From Candidatus Dadabacteria bacterium (GTDB lineage Bacteria > Desulfobacterota_D > UBA1144 > Nemesobacterales > Nemesobacteraceae): a DNA stretch of 5,492 bases. Positions 4,890 through 5,492 of the stretch are shown here, one piece after another; the first letter of the stretch is position 1, and the number at the start of each line of letters is the position of its first letter. Both the position numbers and the translations under genes were made by a program. The notes beneath the pieces are model-generated. The model had not been told where the DNA came from and did no database searches. It was given only the letters and a program-made list of their open reading frames with translations. The DNA lies in the NCBI GenBank assembly GCA_026709745.1, contig JAPOSJ010000150.1:1-5492 (forward strand), given 5' to 3'.

Positions 4890-5492
4890 CTATCTTTCCT
4901 TTAGCTTGGGGTCTATTGCGTTTCTGAATCCTTCTCCAACCAGATTAAGCGCCGTAACCGTAATGAAGATCGCAAGCCCTGGGAAAAGAACAAGCCACCA
5001 CGCAAAATCCACGTATTTCTGTGACTGCGAGATTATTTCTCCCCAGCTTGGTTCCGGGGGAGTCACCCCGAATCCCAGAAAACTCAGGCTAGATTCAACC
5101 AGTATGGCTCCTGCCACTCCAAAGGTAGCGCTTACCAGAACGGGCGTTAGAGCGTTTGGTAGCATGTGTTTCAGTATAATCCTGCGGTCGCCGCCTCCAA
5201 GAGCCCACGCCGCTTCAACGTAATTCGTCTGGCGAAGTTTCAGGAACTCTCCGCGAACAAGCCTTGCCACCCCCGTCCAGCCCGTAATGCCTATCACTAT
5301 CATGATGTTGTAAATGCTGGGCTCCGTAAAGGCGAGTATGGTAAGAATCAGGAAGAAAACGGGAAAGGTGATCATCACCTCTATTAACCTTGAAATCACA
5401 AAATCGATCCAGCCGCCGTAGTAGCCCGCCACAGATCCCATTATTATCCCTATCACCATGGCGATACCGACTGCGACAACCCCTATTGAAAG
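4890..5492 (-). CDS. Peptide ABC importer permease, DppC/OppC type (5' end cut by window edge)
   Basis: An inner-membrane permease subunit forming half of the translocation channel; the last 200 residues are present of a usual length near 300. The frame is open to 5492. The Met at 5459 is internal, because the upstream codons continue the family sequence (LSIGVVAVGIA before the Met, then GYYGGWIDFVISR). Hydrophobic segments lie at about fragment residues 1-23, 43-57, 62-79, 114-135 and 165-186. The cytoplasmic EAA loop that docks on the ATPases is clear: YVEAAWALGGGDRR from about 91, reaching HMLPN at 109-113. The LGFGVTPPEPSWG motif (139-151) and the end DPKLKER are typical of DppC/OppC. The ATPase genes follow 10 nt downstream, so the order is permease-ATPase-ATPase. 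The partner permease (DppB/OppB) and the binding protein are presumably further upstream, outside the window. Confidence 0.94.
   Translation of the reverse strand, partial: LSIGVVAVGIAMVIGIIMGSVAGYYGGWIDFVISRLIEVMITFPVFFLILTILAFTEPSIYNIMIVIGITGWTGVARLVRGEFLKLRQTNYVEAAWALGGGDRRIILKHMLPNALTPVLVSATFGVAGAILVESSLSFLGFGVTPPEPSWGEIISQSQKYVDFAWWLVLFPGLAIFITVTALNLVGEGFRNAIDPKLKER

Noticed and set aside
4127..5387. Plus-strand open frames at 4127-4426, 4613-4904, 4867-5223 and 5166-5387
   Set aside because: All are antisense to the DppD/OppD-type ATPase or the permease and have no protein-like features of their own.
5457..5459. ATG at 5459 as the true start of the permease
   Set aside because: The eleven codons upstream to the window edge stay open and continue the family sequence, and a start here would remove about a third of the protein.

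Overview
The window reads as chromosomal DNA of a bacterium, most likely Gram-negative, with housekeeping genes at roughly 50-60 % GC. Support for this is the yceD-rpmF-fab arrangement, a zinc-type ribosomal protein L32 and a Dpp/Opp-type peptide importer. I cannot assign a phylum.

Left block (1-1310, minus strand, transcribed right to left): yceD (DUF177), rpmF (ribosomal protein L32) and the first 186 codons of fabD (malonyl-CoA:ACP transacylase), which runs off the left edge. Spacings are 20 and 16 nt, so this looks like one operon coupling ribosome assembly to fatty-acid synthesis. The plsX and fabH genes that usually sit between rpmF and fabD are absent here. A sigma70-like promoter lies at 1343-1370, and a small hairpin covers the presumed yceD ribosome-binding site.

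Middle block (about 1380-2800, plus strand): a single 447-aa gene with its own promoter, whose predicted mRNA leader is only a few nucleotides long. The protein is not one I can name. Its N-terminal third carries a convincing PD-(D/E)XK nuclease-like signature (Asp81, Glu98-x-Lys100, Gln110-x3-Tyr114). It is clearly AT-richer than both neighbours, points the other way and has no partner gene, so it looks like an acquired cargo gene sitting between two conserved operons. It is the most interesting object in the window.

Right block (2827-5492, minus strand): the distal end of a peptide/nickel-type ABC importer operon, in the order permease (DppC/OppC type, 5' end outside the window), ATPase (DppD/OppD type), ATPase (DppF/OppF type). 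The genes are 10 nt and 1 nt apart and are followed by a probable intrinsic terminator at 2827-2867. The permease forms one half of the membrane channel and the two ATPases form the heterodimeric motor. The partner permease and the substrate-binding protein would be expected upstream, beyond the right edge.

No tRNA, rRNA, CRISPR array, insertion sequence or long repeat was seen. The two intergenic gaps (1311-1439 and 2784-2907) are both short and are accounted for by promoters and a terminator.
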